Shown here: positions 8,601 to 14,112 of the stretch, piece by piece | Position numbering within the stretch: the stretch's first letter is position 1 | Layout: every line of letters starts with the position of its first letter | Source of the DNA: a bacterium | GTDB taxonomy: Bacteria; Latescibacterota; UBA2968 | DNA: 14,112 nucleotides | Assembly: GCA_027296045.1 (NCBI GenBank) | Contig: JAPUJS010000053.1 | Location: 1 to 14,112 of the forward strand | Direction of reading: 5' to 3' | Translations under genes and position numbers: made by a program | Notes under the pieces: model-generated | Databases searched by the model: none | The model's input: only the letters and a program-made list of their open reading frames with translations | What the model was told of the DNA's origin: nothing

Positions 8601-9167
8601 AAACTGGGGATGAACGAATTCATGGGGTCCTGGAACGAATTCATTTCCCTTCCGGGCAGAGCAACCCTGGCCCTCCAGGCATTTGTGGCCTACAAAGACA
8701 TGCCCATCAAGGAAGTCCAGCGAGGCGGCGGCACGTTCGAAGGAGTCTTCTACTATCCCTTGCGATATTACCTGGGCGGATTGGGCACCCTGCGCGGCTA
8801 CCCATATTTTTCAATCGCAGGCGGCAAGGCCTTCTTCGGCCGGGCAGGCCTCACCTTCCCCCTCGTCAAACGCGGAAGCCGGTCGCTTCCCCCGCTGACA
8901 TTCGACAAGGTATACGCAACGCTCTTCTTTGAAACCGCCGCAGTAAGCAACGCTGTCAGCATCACCGACATCGGCTGGAACAGGAATGCGTTCCTTTCCG
9001 ATTTCGGCATCGAAGTGCGCTTCCAAATGTTCTCCCAATACCGCCTCCCGATGTTCGGCTATTTCATCGCGGCCTTCCCCACCAAGCGAACCATCCCGGT
9101 CCGTAACTTCCCCGGTGAGACCGAAACCGTGGACCGGAGCCGTATCTACTTCGGGCTGGCATTCTAA
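5658..9167 (+). CDS. Secreted metallopeptidase-like / PD40 propeller / Omp85-like barrel fusion protein
   Basis: The product has 1,169 residues. Residues 1-23 form a signal peptide with a likely cut after VQA. Residues about 75-345 resemble a gluzincin (MA-clan) peptidase: HELVH at 171-175 gives His171, Glu172 and His175, and FSEGIAQW supplies Glu221 as a plausible third zinc ligand. A helical tail follows, as in that clan. About six PD40/TolB-type blades (SPDG or variants near 364, 410, 452, 498, 582 and 625) span about 355-647, interrupted by a Lys/Asn/Gly linker near 524-541. From about 690 the sequence reads as alternating beta-strands of an outer-membrane barrel. It contains GGLGTLRGYPY near 1040-1050, the Omp85 (V/L)RG(F/Y) signature, and ends in GLAF with a terminal Phe. 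I see no room for POTRA domains. GAGGAG at 5647-5652 precedes the ATG. The role is probably a surface or periplasmic protease with a built-in barrel; substrate and activity are unknown. Confidence 0.9.
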   Translation: MNRLLHVSTLALMLAFLAQPVQAGPHEPHISIAKQLVVDLADVPLNRPVPDKKNFTIYKPIDEFFPTLLGLRSPGAQAIRTKYFILYFDEGSEGTARRIAEIADDTLESLKRYYPSFVKRYIPLPVIIDSGSDTFGNAYVDPDNYVMVFGASPIDFEIRGTSSWIQDTFVHELVHAITLKSNHKSWPFQLGILNTSQANHNPDYSFSIPLYYRSSPRGFSEGIAQWESKKHGGDAWDSHRDMILRMAVLEDKLLSLDEMGTVSGKDSYDGERVYNQGFALHNYIEQRFGEEKVRALWDEKPFFNFNGAIKKVTGISSKQLYRDWKADLETRYQAAADSIRKIGEREGELIVDIGSFDYHPNYSPDGKKVAFVTNNDHDYWITELKVKDLTTQKVTKVAERVDNRFSWSSDSDELIYIKSQGGRWDIFTYNLTTKKEKRITIRLGGKDPALSPDGKKIVFVSHDDGTMNLALVNTDGTDIQLLTKYNDGTQIYGPKWSPDGKQILFSIYENEDRDIALISSETTPKPKKNGKNGKNGRKKNGEAAEIDSTKIFPDSLAYANNAEFKLLMHSTADERDPVWLPDGSGVVFSSNQSGIFNIYTLHFETNRQTQVTNVIGGAFLPTVSPDGNDIIYAGYRAKNYNIYRIPRSREVAVAAPDTVSRDYSLLYQGDDLEKLYNVGRYTTTINSYGVVPIVLLGPTFIGNRFGLDQLSAGFQAAWGDLLGNDILVATSFIGKNLKRKQDLNSDFAFFYQNSLAPVRSEQRSYLPSIFFTGSRSTINSVVDLGTVFAQRDTQSGTLQTVIDDRVVLVPNATQHISISVTEEDGFKDVFTDFVVGSGLSLGRQGVSITYAYRSLRENLRARQTLHDSTRLFQTVNGQLEEITDQLPNTLESQVILDDFLYQDLKFYKSHEWAASWGYQSFKPRTDSFLNPTGGRAVSFRYRRINATVTDSLAFSADLNQDNIPDPTDFDVSPTLLREDNVKLGMNEFMGSWNEFISLPGRATLALQAFVAYKDMPIKEVQRGGGTFEGVFYYPLRYYLGGLGTLRGYPYFSIAGGKAFFGRAGLTFPLVKRGSRSLPPLTFDKVYATLFFETAAVSNAVSITDIGWNRNAFLSDFGIEVRFQMFSQYRLPMFGYFIAAFPTKRTIPVRNFPGETETVDRSRIYFGLAF
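7239..7265 (+). repeat. 9-bp tandem repeat encoding a Lys-Asn-Gly linker
   Basis: Two exact copies of AAGAACGGG (7239-7247, 7248-7256) and a third imperfect copy AAAAACGGC (7257-7265) encode KNG-KNG-KNG. A fourth KNG lies just downstream, after an intervening Arg-Lys. The run sits between the fourth and fifth propeller blades of the fusion protein. Repeat-unit changes would keep the frame, so linker length may vary between strains. Confidence 0.7.
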
Positions 9168-9176
9168 ATACCCCAT

Positions 9177-9234
9177 GTTCCGAGTTTTGCATTCCCGGTT
9201 TCTTGCCGGGAATGCGAAACCGGGAACTCGGAAC
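9177..9234. repeat. Nested palindrome between the barrel gene and the UbiA-family gene
   Basis: Outer arms GTTCCGAGTT (9177-9186) and AACTCGGAAC (9225-9234) are exact reverse complements. Inner arms GCATTCCCGG (9189-9198) and CCGGGAATGC (9206-9215) are also exact, around the loop TTTCTTG. The 3' side carries an extra 9 nt (9216-9224) containing a second CCGGG. It starts 9 bp after the stop of the barrel gene and ends 4 nt before the next ATG. It could act as a terminator-like or translation-control hairpin, or be a copy of a dispersed repeat. It has no T-run, so it is not a classic intrinsic terminator. Confidence 0.75.
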
Positions 9235-9238
9235 GTCT

Positions 9239-10105
9239 ATGGTCCCACTTTTCAAAGCCCTGCGTCCTCAGCAGTGGATCAAAAATTTCTTTGTCCTGGC
9301 TGCCCTTCTCTTCTCCCAGCATGTTCTGGATCCCGCCTATTTGCTCCGCAGCAGCACTGCCTTCTTCTGTTTCTGCCTCATCTCCAGCGCCGTTTACCTC
9401 TTCAACGACATACAGGATCGGGAAAACGACCGCCAGCACCCCGAAAAACGCCATCGTCCCATTGCCTCCGGGCAAGTCGGAATTCCCCTGGCAGGGTCAA
9501 CCGCTGCCCTTTTCACCTTTGCAGCCCTGACCTTCGCCTTCCGGCTGGACGTCCGTTTCGGCACCGTCATTCTGATTTACGGATTGCAAAACCTCGGCTA
9601 CTCCCTCCACCTCCAGCACGTGGTCATTCTCGATGTTATGATCATCGCCACCGGATTTCTCCTCCGGGCCATCGGAGGTGCGTTTGCAATTGATGTCGAA
9701 ATCTCCTCCTGGTTTATCCTCTGTACGATGCTTGTGGCCCTGTTATTTGGTTTTGTCAAACGCCGCCAGGAATGGATGCTACTGGAAGAAGGCGCTCCCA
9801 AACACCGCCGAATTTTAGAAGAATATTCCCCGCAGTTTCTCGACCAGGCCATCTCCGTTCTCACGTCCGGCGCCCTGGTGGCCTATGCCTTGTATACCAT
9901 GTCGCCCGAGGTCGCCCAAAAGCTGGGCACTCCCTACCTCAATCTCACCATTCCCTGTGTCGTCTATGGCCTGCTCCGCTACCTGTATCTGGTCTACAAA
10001 AAAGGCGAGGGGGGCGATCCGACTTCCACCCTGCTCCAAGACCCTCCCCTCCTGATCACCGGAGCAATCTGGCTTGCGATTCTGGTGACAATCCTTTATT
10101 TTTAG
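9239..10105 (+). CDS. UbiA-family prenyltransferase, decaprenyl-phosphate phosphoribosyltransferase-like
   Basis: This 288-residue integral membrane protein has about eight hydrophobic segments. The Mg-diphosphate motif NDIQDREND is at 56-64, followed by KRHRPIASG, the form typical of DPPR synthases rather than quinone-forming UbiA. The second conserved region, LDVMIIATGFLLRAIGG (141-157), and FVKRRQE (172-178) also fit. The C-terminal LLQDPPLL...GAIW resembles the end of that subfamily. Known DPPR synthases transfer phosphoribose from PRPP to polyprenyl phosphate, giving a lipid-linked pentose donor for envelope glycans. That role is inferred here. I chose the ATG where family similarity starts (LFKALRPQQWIKN). 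An in-frame TTG at 9203 lies inside the palindrome and adds residues without family resemblance. GGAAC, the palindrome's end, is the only ribosome-site candidate. Confidence 0.85.
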   Translation: MVPLFKALRPQQWIKNFFVLAALLFSQHVLDPAYLLRSSTAFFCFCLISSAVYLFNDIQDRENDRQHPEKRHRPIASGQVGIPLAGSTAALFTFAALTFAFRLDVRFGTVILIYGLQNLGYSLHLQHVVILDVMIIATGFLLRAIGGAFAIDVEISSWFILCTMLVALLFGFVKRRQEWMLLEEGAPKHRRILEEYSPQFLDQAISVLTSGALVAYALYTMSPEVAQKLGTPYLNLTIPCVVYGLLRYLYLVYKKGEGGDPTSTLLQDPPLLITGAIWLAILVTILYF

Positions 10106-10156
10106 CATCCCCACCTTGAAATTTCCCACCTCTTGTGTTCCAATAGAAGGTGATTT

Positions 10157-11431
10157 ATGTCCAAATCCAAAGTCGCCGTTTTAAGAACCACCCCCCAGAC
10201 CGTCCTGGCCGACTACCACCGTCTGCTGAACTTGGCCGACTATCAGGATGTCATCGCCAAAGACATCGATACGGCCCTCAAAATTAACATCTCCTGGCAC
10301 TTTTTCTACCCGGGCAGTTCCACCACACCCTGGCAGCTCGACGGGGTGATTCGGGCCATGAAACAAGACGGCTACGACCCCAATTTGATCCATGCGTGTC
10401 ACAACCGCACCGTGGTCATCGACGCTCATTTGGGCGAACGGGAAAACAAACACCTCCCTGTTATCGAAGCCCACAACCTGCGCAATATTCACCTCTACGA
10501 AGGGGAAGAATGGATCCACATTCGGGATGCCGTGGGAGACCTTGCAAACGACTTCCTCTGTTTGAACGAGGTCTATCCCAAAGGCTTTCAGATTCCCAAA
10601 CGCTTTTTGGGCGAAAACATCATTCACTTTCCCACTGTCAAAACCCATGTCTTTACCACCACCACAGGGGCCATGAAAAATGCCTTCGGCGGGCTTCTAA
10701 ACGAACGCCGACACTGGACCCATCCGGTCATCCACGAAACCCTGGTCGACCTCCTGATGATTCAGAAAAAAATTCACCCCGGCGTCTTTGCCGTGATGGA
10801 CGGCACCTTTGCCGGCGACGGACCCGGCCCTCGCTGCATGATTCCCCACGTCAAAGACGTCATCCTGGCCAGTTCCGACCAGGTAGCCATCGATGCGGTG
10901 GCCGCCAACATGATGGGCATCGATCCCCTCTCCATCCAATACATCCGCCTGGCCCACGAAATGGGCCTGGGCTGTGGCGACCCCCGGGAAATCGAGATCG
11001 AAGGCGATCCCGAAGTCGCCAAAGAGAATTGGAATTTTGAAGGCCCCTTCAAAAAGATGACCTTCGCCTCGCGCATGCAGCACAAAATCTACTGGGGGTC
11101 CCTCAAAAAGCCCATCGAATGGTCCCTCAAAACCATCCTGGCACCCTGGGCCTATATAGCCTCGGTCATCTACCACGACAGCTTCTGGTATCCCTTCATT
11201 GCCAAGAAAAAAATGCGGGAAGTCCTCAACAGCGCCTGGGGACGCCTCTTTGGCAACTGGGAACAGCTTACCCCCGACGAACAGGGCTTCCCTTCCGTGG
11301 GGGACGAAGCCCCCGAAATCCGCAAAACCGGCCTCCGCGCCTTCTGGGAATCTCTCGGCATTCTGGGCACCTGCATTGTCGAAGCTCCCGAGTTCCTGCG
11401 AAGCAGAAGAAAGCCGCTTCACAAAGGGTAA
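10157..11431 (+). CDS. DUF362 domain protein
   Basis: This 424-residue, apparently soluble protein has no signal peptide. It carries the conserved DUF362 features in order: KTH at 162-164, GAMKNAFGGL at 171-180, MDGTFAGDGPGPR at 214-226, ASSDQVAIDAVAANMMG at 238-254 and LGCGDP near 271-276. DUF362 proteins sometimes carry ferredoxin-type 4Fe-4S motifs; none is visible here, and the cysteines are scattered. The C-terminal region (about 305-424) has aromatic, amphipathic stretches (WAYIASVIYHDSFWYPF) that might touch the membrane. AAGG at 10147-10150 precedes the ATG. The gene follows the UbiA-family gene by 51 bp, which hints at a shared lipid-related role. The biochemical function of the family is not settled, and I do not assign one. 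Confidence 0.85.
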   Translation: MSKSKVAVLRTTPQTVLADYHRLLNLADYQDVIAKDIDTALKINISWHFFYPGSSTTPWQLDGVIRAMKQDGYDPNLIHACHNRTVVIDAHLGERENKHLPVIEAHNLRNIHLYEGEEWIHIRDAVGDLANDFLCLNEVYPKGFQIPKRFLGENIIHFPTVKTHVFTTTTGAMKNAFGGLLNERRHWTHPVIHETLVDLLMIQKKIHPGVFAVMDGTFAGDGPGPRCMIPHVKDVILASSDQVAIDAVAANMMGIDPLSIQYIRLAHEMGLGCGDPREIEIEGDPEVAKENWNFEGPFKKMTFASRMQHKIYWGSLKKPIEWSLKTILAPWAYIASVIYHDSFWYPFIAKKKMREVLNSAWGRLFGNWEQLTPDEQGFPSVGDEAPEIRKTGLRAFWESLGILGTCIVEAPEFLRSRRKPLHKG

Positions 11432-11572
11432 GCGCAATCCGGTCCTAAAAAAAGGGCACCACTCAGTAAACCTCGATGCATGCTCAGAAGCAACCTGCGC
11501 CCGAATTCTGCACCGATTGTACCGGGAGCACAGCGCAACCATTTGCCACAGGGCCAAGTTTTTTCAATCCCT

Positions 11573-12565
11573 ATGTCTTCTCCCATCCTCACCATCCAAA
11601 ACCTCAAAACCCGCTTCCACACCATCGACGGCCTCGTCACCGCCGTCGACGGCGTCGACCTCACCCTTTACAGGGGCGAAACCGTCGGCCTGGTCGGCGA
11701 ATCTGGCTCCGGCAAAAGCGTGACGGCCATGAGCATCATGCGCCTTCTGTCCGAACCCCCTGCCGAGATCTCAGGACAAATCCATCTGTCCAGAAAAAAC
11801 GGGGAAACCGTCGAAATCACCTCCCTCTCGCCCAACCATTCCACCATGCAGGACATCCGTGGCAACGAAATCGCCATGATCTTCCAGGAACCCATGCGGG
11901 CCCTCTCACCCGTCTTTACCGTTGGCCACCAGGTTGCCGAAGCCATCTGGCTGCATCGCGACGTATCGAAAAAAGAAGCTTTTCAAGAAGCTATTGGCCT
12001 GCTCGACCGTGTGGGCATTCCCGATCCTTCCGGTCGCATCAAAGACTATCCGTACCAGCTATCCGGAGGGCAACGACAACGGGTCATGATCGCCATGGCC
12101 CTGGCCTGCAGACCCGCCCTCCTCATTGCAGATGAACCCACCACCGCGCTCGATGTCACAATCCAGGCTCAAATCATGGAACTCTTAAAGGAACTCCAGA
12201 CAGAATTGAACCTGGCCATCCTGCTCATCACCCACGACCTGGGTATCGTCGCCGGCACCTGCTCTCGCGTCCATGTTATGTATATGGGACGCATTGTCGA
12301 ATGCGGAGATATTTACACCATCTTCGAACACCCAGCACACCCTTATACCCGGGGCCTGCTCCAGAGTATACCGATCCCCGGAGAAGGTCATAAAGAACGC
12401 CTCCCCGCCATTCCGGGCACCGTACCCGACCCCCAGCACTTGCCAACAGGCTGCGCGTTTGGCCCCCGCTGCGATCTGTTTGAAGCCGGCATGTGCGATC
12501 GGGATCAAGAAGTCGAAATGGTTTCCCTCACCGAAACCCACAGCGCCAGGTGTTATAAAACATGA
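11573..12565 (+). CDS. dppD: Peptide ABC transporter ATP-binding protein, DppD/OppD type (pair 2)
   Basis: This is a second D-type ATPase, 330 residues. Walker A GESGSGKS is at 42-49, the Q-loop Gln at 105, the signature LSGGQ at 163-167, Walker B LLIADEP at 183-189, the switch His at 221 and C-terminal cysteines at 294, 300, 308 and 327. It differs clearly from the pair-1 D protein: Ser instead of Cys in Walker A, a longer variable region before the Q-loop, and RALSPV where pair 1 has TSLNPV. It is therefore not a recent copy. The frame is open back to an ATG at 11480, but family similarity begins only at MSSPILTIQNLKTRF, so I start there. No good ribosome site precedes this ATG, which leaves the start less certain than the gene. 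The symbol is a family label and the substrate is unknown. Confidence 0.9.
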   Translation: MSSPILTIQNLKTRFHTIDGLVTAVDGVDLTLYRGETVGLVGESGSGKSVTAMSIMRLLSEPPAEISGQIHLSRKNGETVEITSLSPNHSTMQDIRGNEIAMIFQEPMRALSPVFTVGHQVAEAIWLHRDVSKKEAFQEAIGLLDRVGIPDPSGRIKDYPYQLSGGQRQRVMIAMALACRPALLIADEPTTALDVTIQAQIMELLKELQTELNLAILLITHDLGIVAGTCSRVHVMYMGRIVECGDIYTIFEHPAHPYTRGLLQSIPIPGEGHKERLPAIPGTVPDPQHLPTGCAFGPRCDLFEAGMCDRDQEVEMVSLTETHSARCYKT

Positions 12566-12569
12566 GATC

Positions 12570-12619
12570 GTTCCAGGTTCGGAGTGCCAAGTTGGCACCC
12601 CGAACCTGAGATCTGGAAC
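12570..12619. repeat. Nested palindrome between the pair-2 ATPase genes
   Basis: Arms CAGGTTCGGAGTGCCAA (12574-12590) and TTGGCACCCCGAACCTG (12592-12608) are reverse complements except for one mismatch, around a single central G. An alternative outer pairing joins GTTCCAG (12570-12576) with CTGGAAC (12613-12619). The element begins 4 bp after the D-gene stop and ends 4 nt before the F-gene ATG. It has no T-run. Its layout, opening with GTTCC and closing with GGAAC-N4-ATG, matches the palindrome at 9177-9234. Confidence 0.75.
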
Positions 12620-12623
12620 CCCT

Positions 12624-13604
12624 ATGCCCGACCTCATCCTGAAAGTTCGCAATCTGAAAAAATACTTCCCCATTCAGCGCGGTCTCTTCCGCTCTGTTGT
12701 CGGCCATGTCAAAGCCGTCGACGGGGTGGATTTCGATGTCTACCGGGGCGAAACCCTGGGCCTTGCCGGCGAAAGCGGGTGTGGCAAAACCACCACTATC
12801 CAAACCGTGATTCGTGCCCTCGATCCCACCGATGGCGAAGTCACCTATTACAACGGGGAACGAGACATCGACCTCTTCGCCCTTTCAGGAAAAGACCTCA
12901 TCCCCCTTCGCCGTGAAATCCAGTATGTGTTTCAAGACCCCTTCGGATCGCTCGACCCCCGGATGACCGTGCACGACATCGTGGCCGAACCCCTTCAGAT
13001 CCACAACATCGCCGAAGGGCGAGACCTGTCCGAGCGTGTCGCCGCCCTCTTAGAACGTGTTGGCCTCAATCCCGCTCACCTGAACCGCTATCCACACGCC
13101 TTCTCCGGGGGACAACGCCAGCGCATCGGCATCGCCCGGGCCCTGGCCCTCCGTCCTAAATTGATCATGCTCGACGAACCCGTTTCGGCCTTAGACGTCT
13201 CTATCCGGGCCCAGGTCCTCAATTTGTTAATGGACCTCCAGGAAGAATACAACCTCACCTACATCCTTGTAGCGCATGACCTGGCCATTTTAGAACGCGT
13301 CTGCGACCGTATTGGCGTGATGTTCCTGGGGCAAATCATGGAACTCTCCGAGAGCCGTCAGCTTTTTACAGAACCGCTTCACCCCTATACCAAAGCCCTT
13401 CTCTCGGCCATTCCCATCCCCAATCCCCGAATCCAGACAAAGCGTGAAATCCTCCAGGGCGATGTGCCCGACCCTTCCGATTCGCCCGAAGGATGCAAAT
13501 TCTGCGGCCGCTGTCCCCTGGCCGAACAGCGCTGTTTTGTCGAAGAACCCGGCCTTCGAGAAATCAGGGAGAACCATTTTGTGCGATGCCACCTCGTCGA
13601 ATGA
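12624..13604 (+). CDS. dppF: Peptide ABC transporter ATP-binding protein, DppF/OppF type (pair 2)
   Basis: This 326-residue F-type ATPase opens with LKKYFPIQRG and GHVKAVDGVDF. Walker A GESGCGKT is at 49-56, the Q-loop Gln at 104 in VFQDPFGSLDPRMTV, the signature FSGGQ at 160-164, Walker B LIMLDEP at 180-186 and the switch His at 218. The C-terminal cluster reads CKFCGRC at 291-297, then Cys304 and Cys322, so there is one cysteine more than the usual four. The frame is open back to 12273, but that stretch overlaps the D gene by about 290 nt and reads as out-of-frame sequence. The ATG at 12624 starts exactly at family similarity. GGAAC, the end of the palindrome, is the only ribosome-site candidate. 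The gene overlaps the following kinase by 26 nt. Confidence 0.92.
   Translation: MPDLILKVRNLKKYFPIQRGLFRSVVGHVKAVDGVDFDVYRGETLGLAGESGCGKTTTIQTVIRALDPTDGEVTYYNGERDIDLFALSGKDLIPLRREIQYVFQDPFGSLDPRMTVHDIVAEPLQIHNIAEGRDLSERVAALLERVGLNPAHLNRYPHAFSGGQRQRIGIARALALRPKLIMLDEPVSALDVSIRAQVLNLLMDLQEEYNLTYILVAHDLAILERVCDRIGVMFLGQIMELSESRQLFTEPLHPYTKALLSAIPIPNPRIQTKREILQGDVPDPSDSPEGCKFCGRCPLAEQRCFVEEPGLREIRENHFVRCHLVE
13566..13571 (+). promoter_or_regulatory. Shine-Dalgarno site fixing the TTG start of the kinase
   Basis: AGGGAG lies 7 nt before TTG at 13579, inside the end of the preceding ATPase gene. No ATG or GTG suits the kinase frame nearby. This site is the main reason for placing the start at TTG. 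Confidence 0.6.
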
Positions 13605-14112
13605 AGCGATCCTCACCGCCATTCGACACACCGTCCCCACCCTCCTGCCCAACCGCCCCGAAGTCTCGGACATCCAGCCTGTATCCCAATCGCGTCACCA
13701 CTCCGTCTGGAAAGTCGGCACCCGGGATGGCACACTCCTGGCCGTCAAACACCAGCCTTTTGCCCCCTTTACAAAAAACAGACCCTACGACCTCCTGGAG
13801 GTCGAGCAACACACCTGCAAGTTGCTTGGGGCTTCCCAAGCCCCGATCCCGCACTTGGTTGGAATCAACCGCGATCACGACCTGATTTTCTCCCAGTGGT
13901 GCGGCGACCTGACCCTCGATGACGTGTGCCAAACATCGAATGCGCAAACCATCGCACAAGTGGGCAAATACACCATCAACGGCTTCCTTGCATTTGAAGC
14001 CGCCTTCCGGCAACACACGCCCGACCTCGCCCACCGCGCCTTCCCGGGCTGTGATCCCGAAAGCCTTCTAAAAACCTGGGGTGAAATCATCGGTCCCATT
14101 TCCGATCGCCTC
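13579..14112 (+). CDS. APH/choline-kinase-like phosphotransferase, N-terminal part (runs off the window)
   Basis: The frame is open from 13579 to the last base, giving 178 residues of a protein truncated by the window edge. It reads as the N-lobe of an aminoglycoside/choline-type kinase. A nucleotide-loop-like stretch SRHHSVWKV is at 38-46. Lys57 in LLAVKH is the likely ATP-contacting Lys, and Glu74 or Glu76 is the helix-C partner. A hinge-like FSQWCGDLTLDDV is at 104-116. The catalytic loop and Mg-binding Asp lie beyond the window, so activity cannot be judged. The true substrate may be a small molecule such as a sugar, amino alcohol or lipid head group; drug resistance should not be assumed. 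The start is TTG with a good ribosome site, overlapping the ATPase gene by 26 nt and suggesting co-transcription with pair 2. Confidence 0.8.
   Translation, partial: MCDATSSNEAILTAIRHTVPTLLPNRPEVSDIQPVSQSRHHSVWKVGTRDGTLLAVKHQPFAPFTKNRPYDLLEVEQHTCKLLGASQAPIPHLVGINRDHDLIFSQWCGDLTLDDVCQTSNAQTIAQVGKYTINGFLAFEAAFRQHTPDLAHRAFPGCDPESLLKTWGEIIGPISDRL

Noticed and set aside
10697..11557. 286-residue minus-strand frame opposite the DUF362 gene
   Set aside because: The plus strand carries conserved DUF362 motifs; the antisense product has no recognisable pattern.
11480..11572. Longer start for the pair-2 D ATPase
   Set aside because: The 31 extra residues show no family resemblance, and no better ribosome site was seen.
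11432..11572. The 141-bp gap before pair 2 as a third palindrome or terminator site
   Set aside because: It has a GCATGC hexamer and an A-run but no convincing hairpin, T-run or GTTCC/GGAAC ends.
12273..12623. Longer start for the pair-2 F ATPase
   Set aside because: The extra 117 residues are mostly the D gene read out of frame plus the palindrome; family similarity begins at 12624.
13493..13885. 130-residue plus-strand frame over the ATPase/kinase junction
   Set aside because: It is Ser/Pro-rich and lies in a different frame from both the ATPase and the kinase, which show real family features.

Overview
The window is 14.1 kb of dense protein-coding DNA. Every gene I can support lies on the + strand, and no stretch without a gene exceeds 190 bp. 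I see no tRNA, rRNA, CRISPR array, transposase or phage gene. The 1,169-residue protein has a Sec signal peptide and an Omp85-type outer-membrane barrel ending in Phe, so the host is a diderm (Gram-negative) bacterium. Base composition looks moderately GC-rich by eye. The mix of FnIII/DUF6754 membrane proteins, a PD40-propeller/barrel fusion, a DPPR-synthase-like UbiA enzyme and DUF362 suggests a little-cultured lineage, perhaps FCB-group or a neighbouring candidate phylum. That placement is inference, and I cannot name a genus.

Region 1 (1-3385) is a tight four-gene cluster of membrane proteins. It starts with a 5'-truncated FnIII plus DUF6754-like protein. A six-TM protein, a membrane-anchored protein with a central alpha/beta-like domain and a seven-TM protein follow. 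Gaps are 12, -4 and -4 bp, and a near-perfect intrinsic terminator closes the cluster. The products look like subunits of one uncharacterised envelope complex. This is the best candidate for an undescribed system here.

Region 2 (3574-5570) encodes a DppD/DppF-type pair of peptide ABC transporter ATPases. Region 3 (5658-9167) encodes one very large protein: signal peptide, HELVH metallopeptidase-like domain, about six PD40/TolB propeller blades, a Lys/Asn/Gly linker and an Omp85-like barrel with an LRGY motif. Region 4 (9239-11431) pairs a UbiA-family prenyltransferase resembling decaprenyl-phosphate phosphoribosyltransferase with a DUF362 protein. Region 5 (11573-13604) encodes a second, divergent DppD/DppF pair. 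Region 6 (13579-14112) is the N-lobe of an APH/choline-kinase-like phosphotransferase. It starts at TTG inside the end of the preceding gene and runs off the window.

The two ATPase pairs are complete, but no permease or substrate-binding protein gene is present, so their partners must be encoded elsewhere. Two long imperfect palindromes (9177-9234 and 12570-12619) share one layout. Each opens with GTTCC, closes with GGAAC, and sits exactly 4 nt before a start codon. They look like copies of a dispersed repeat or an RNA hairpin that affects translation.
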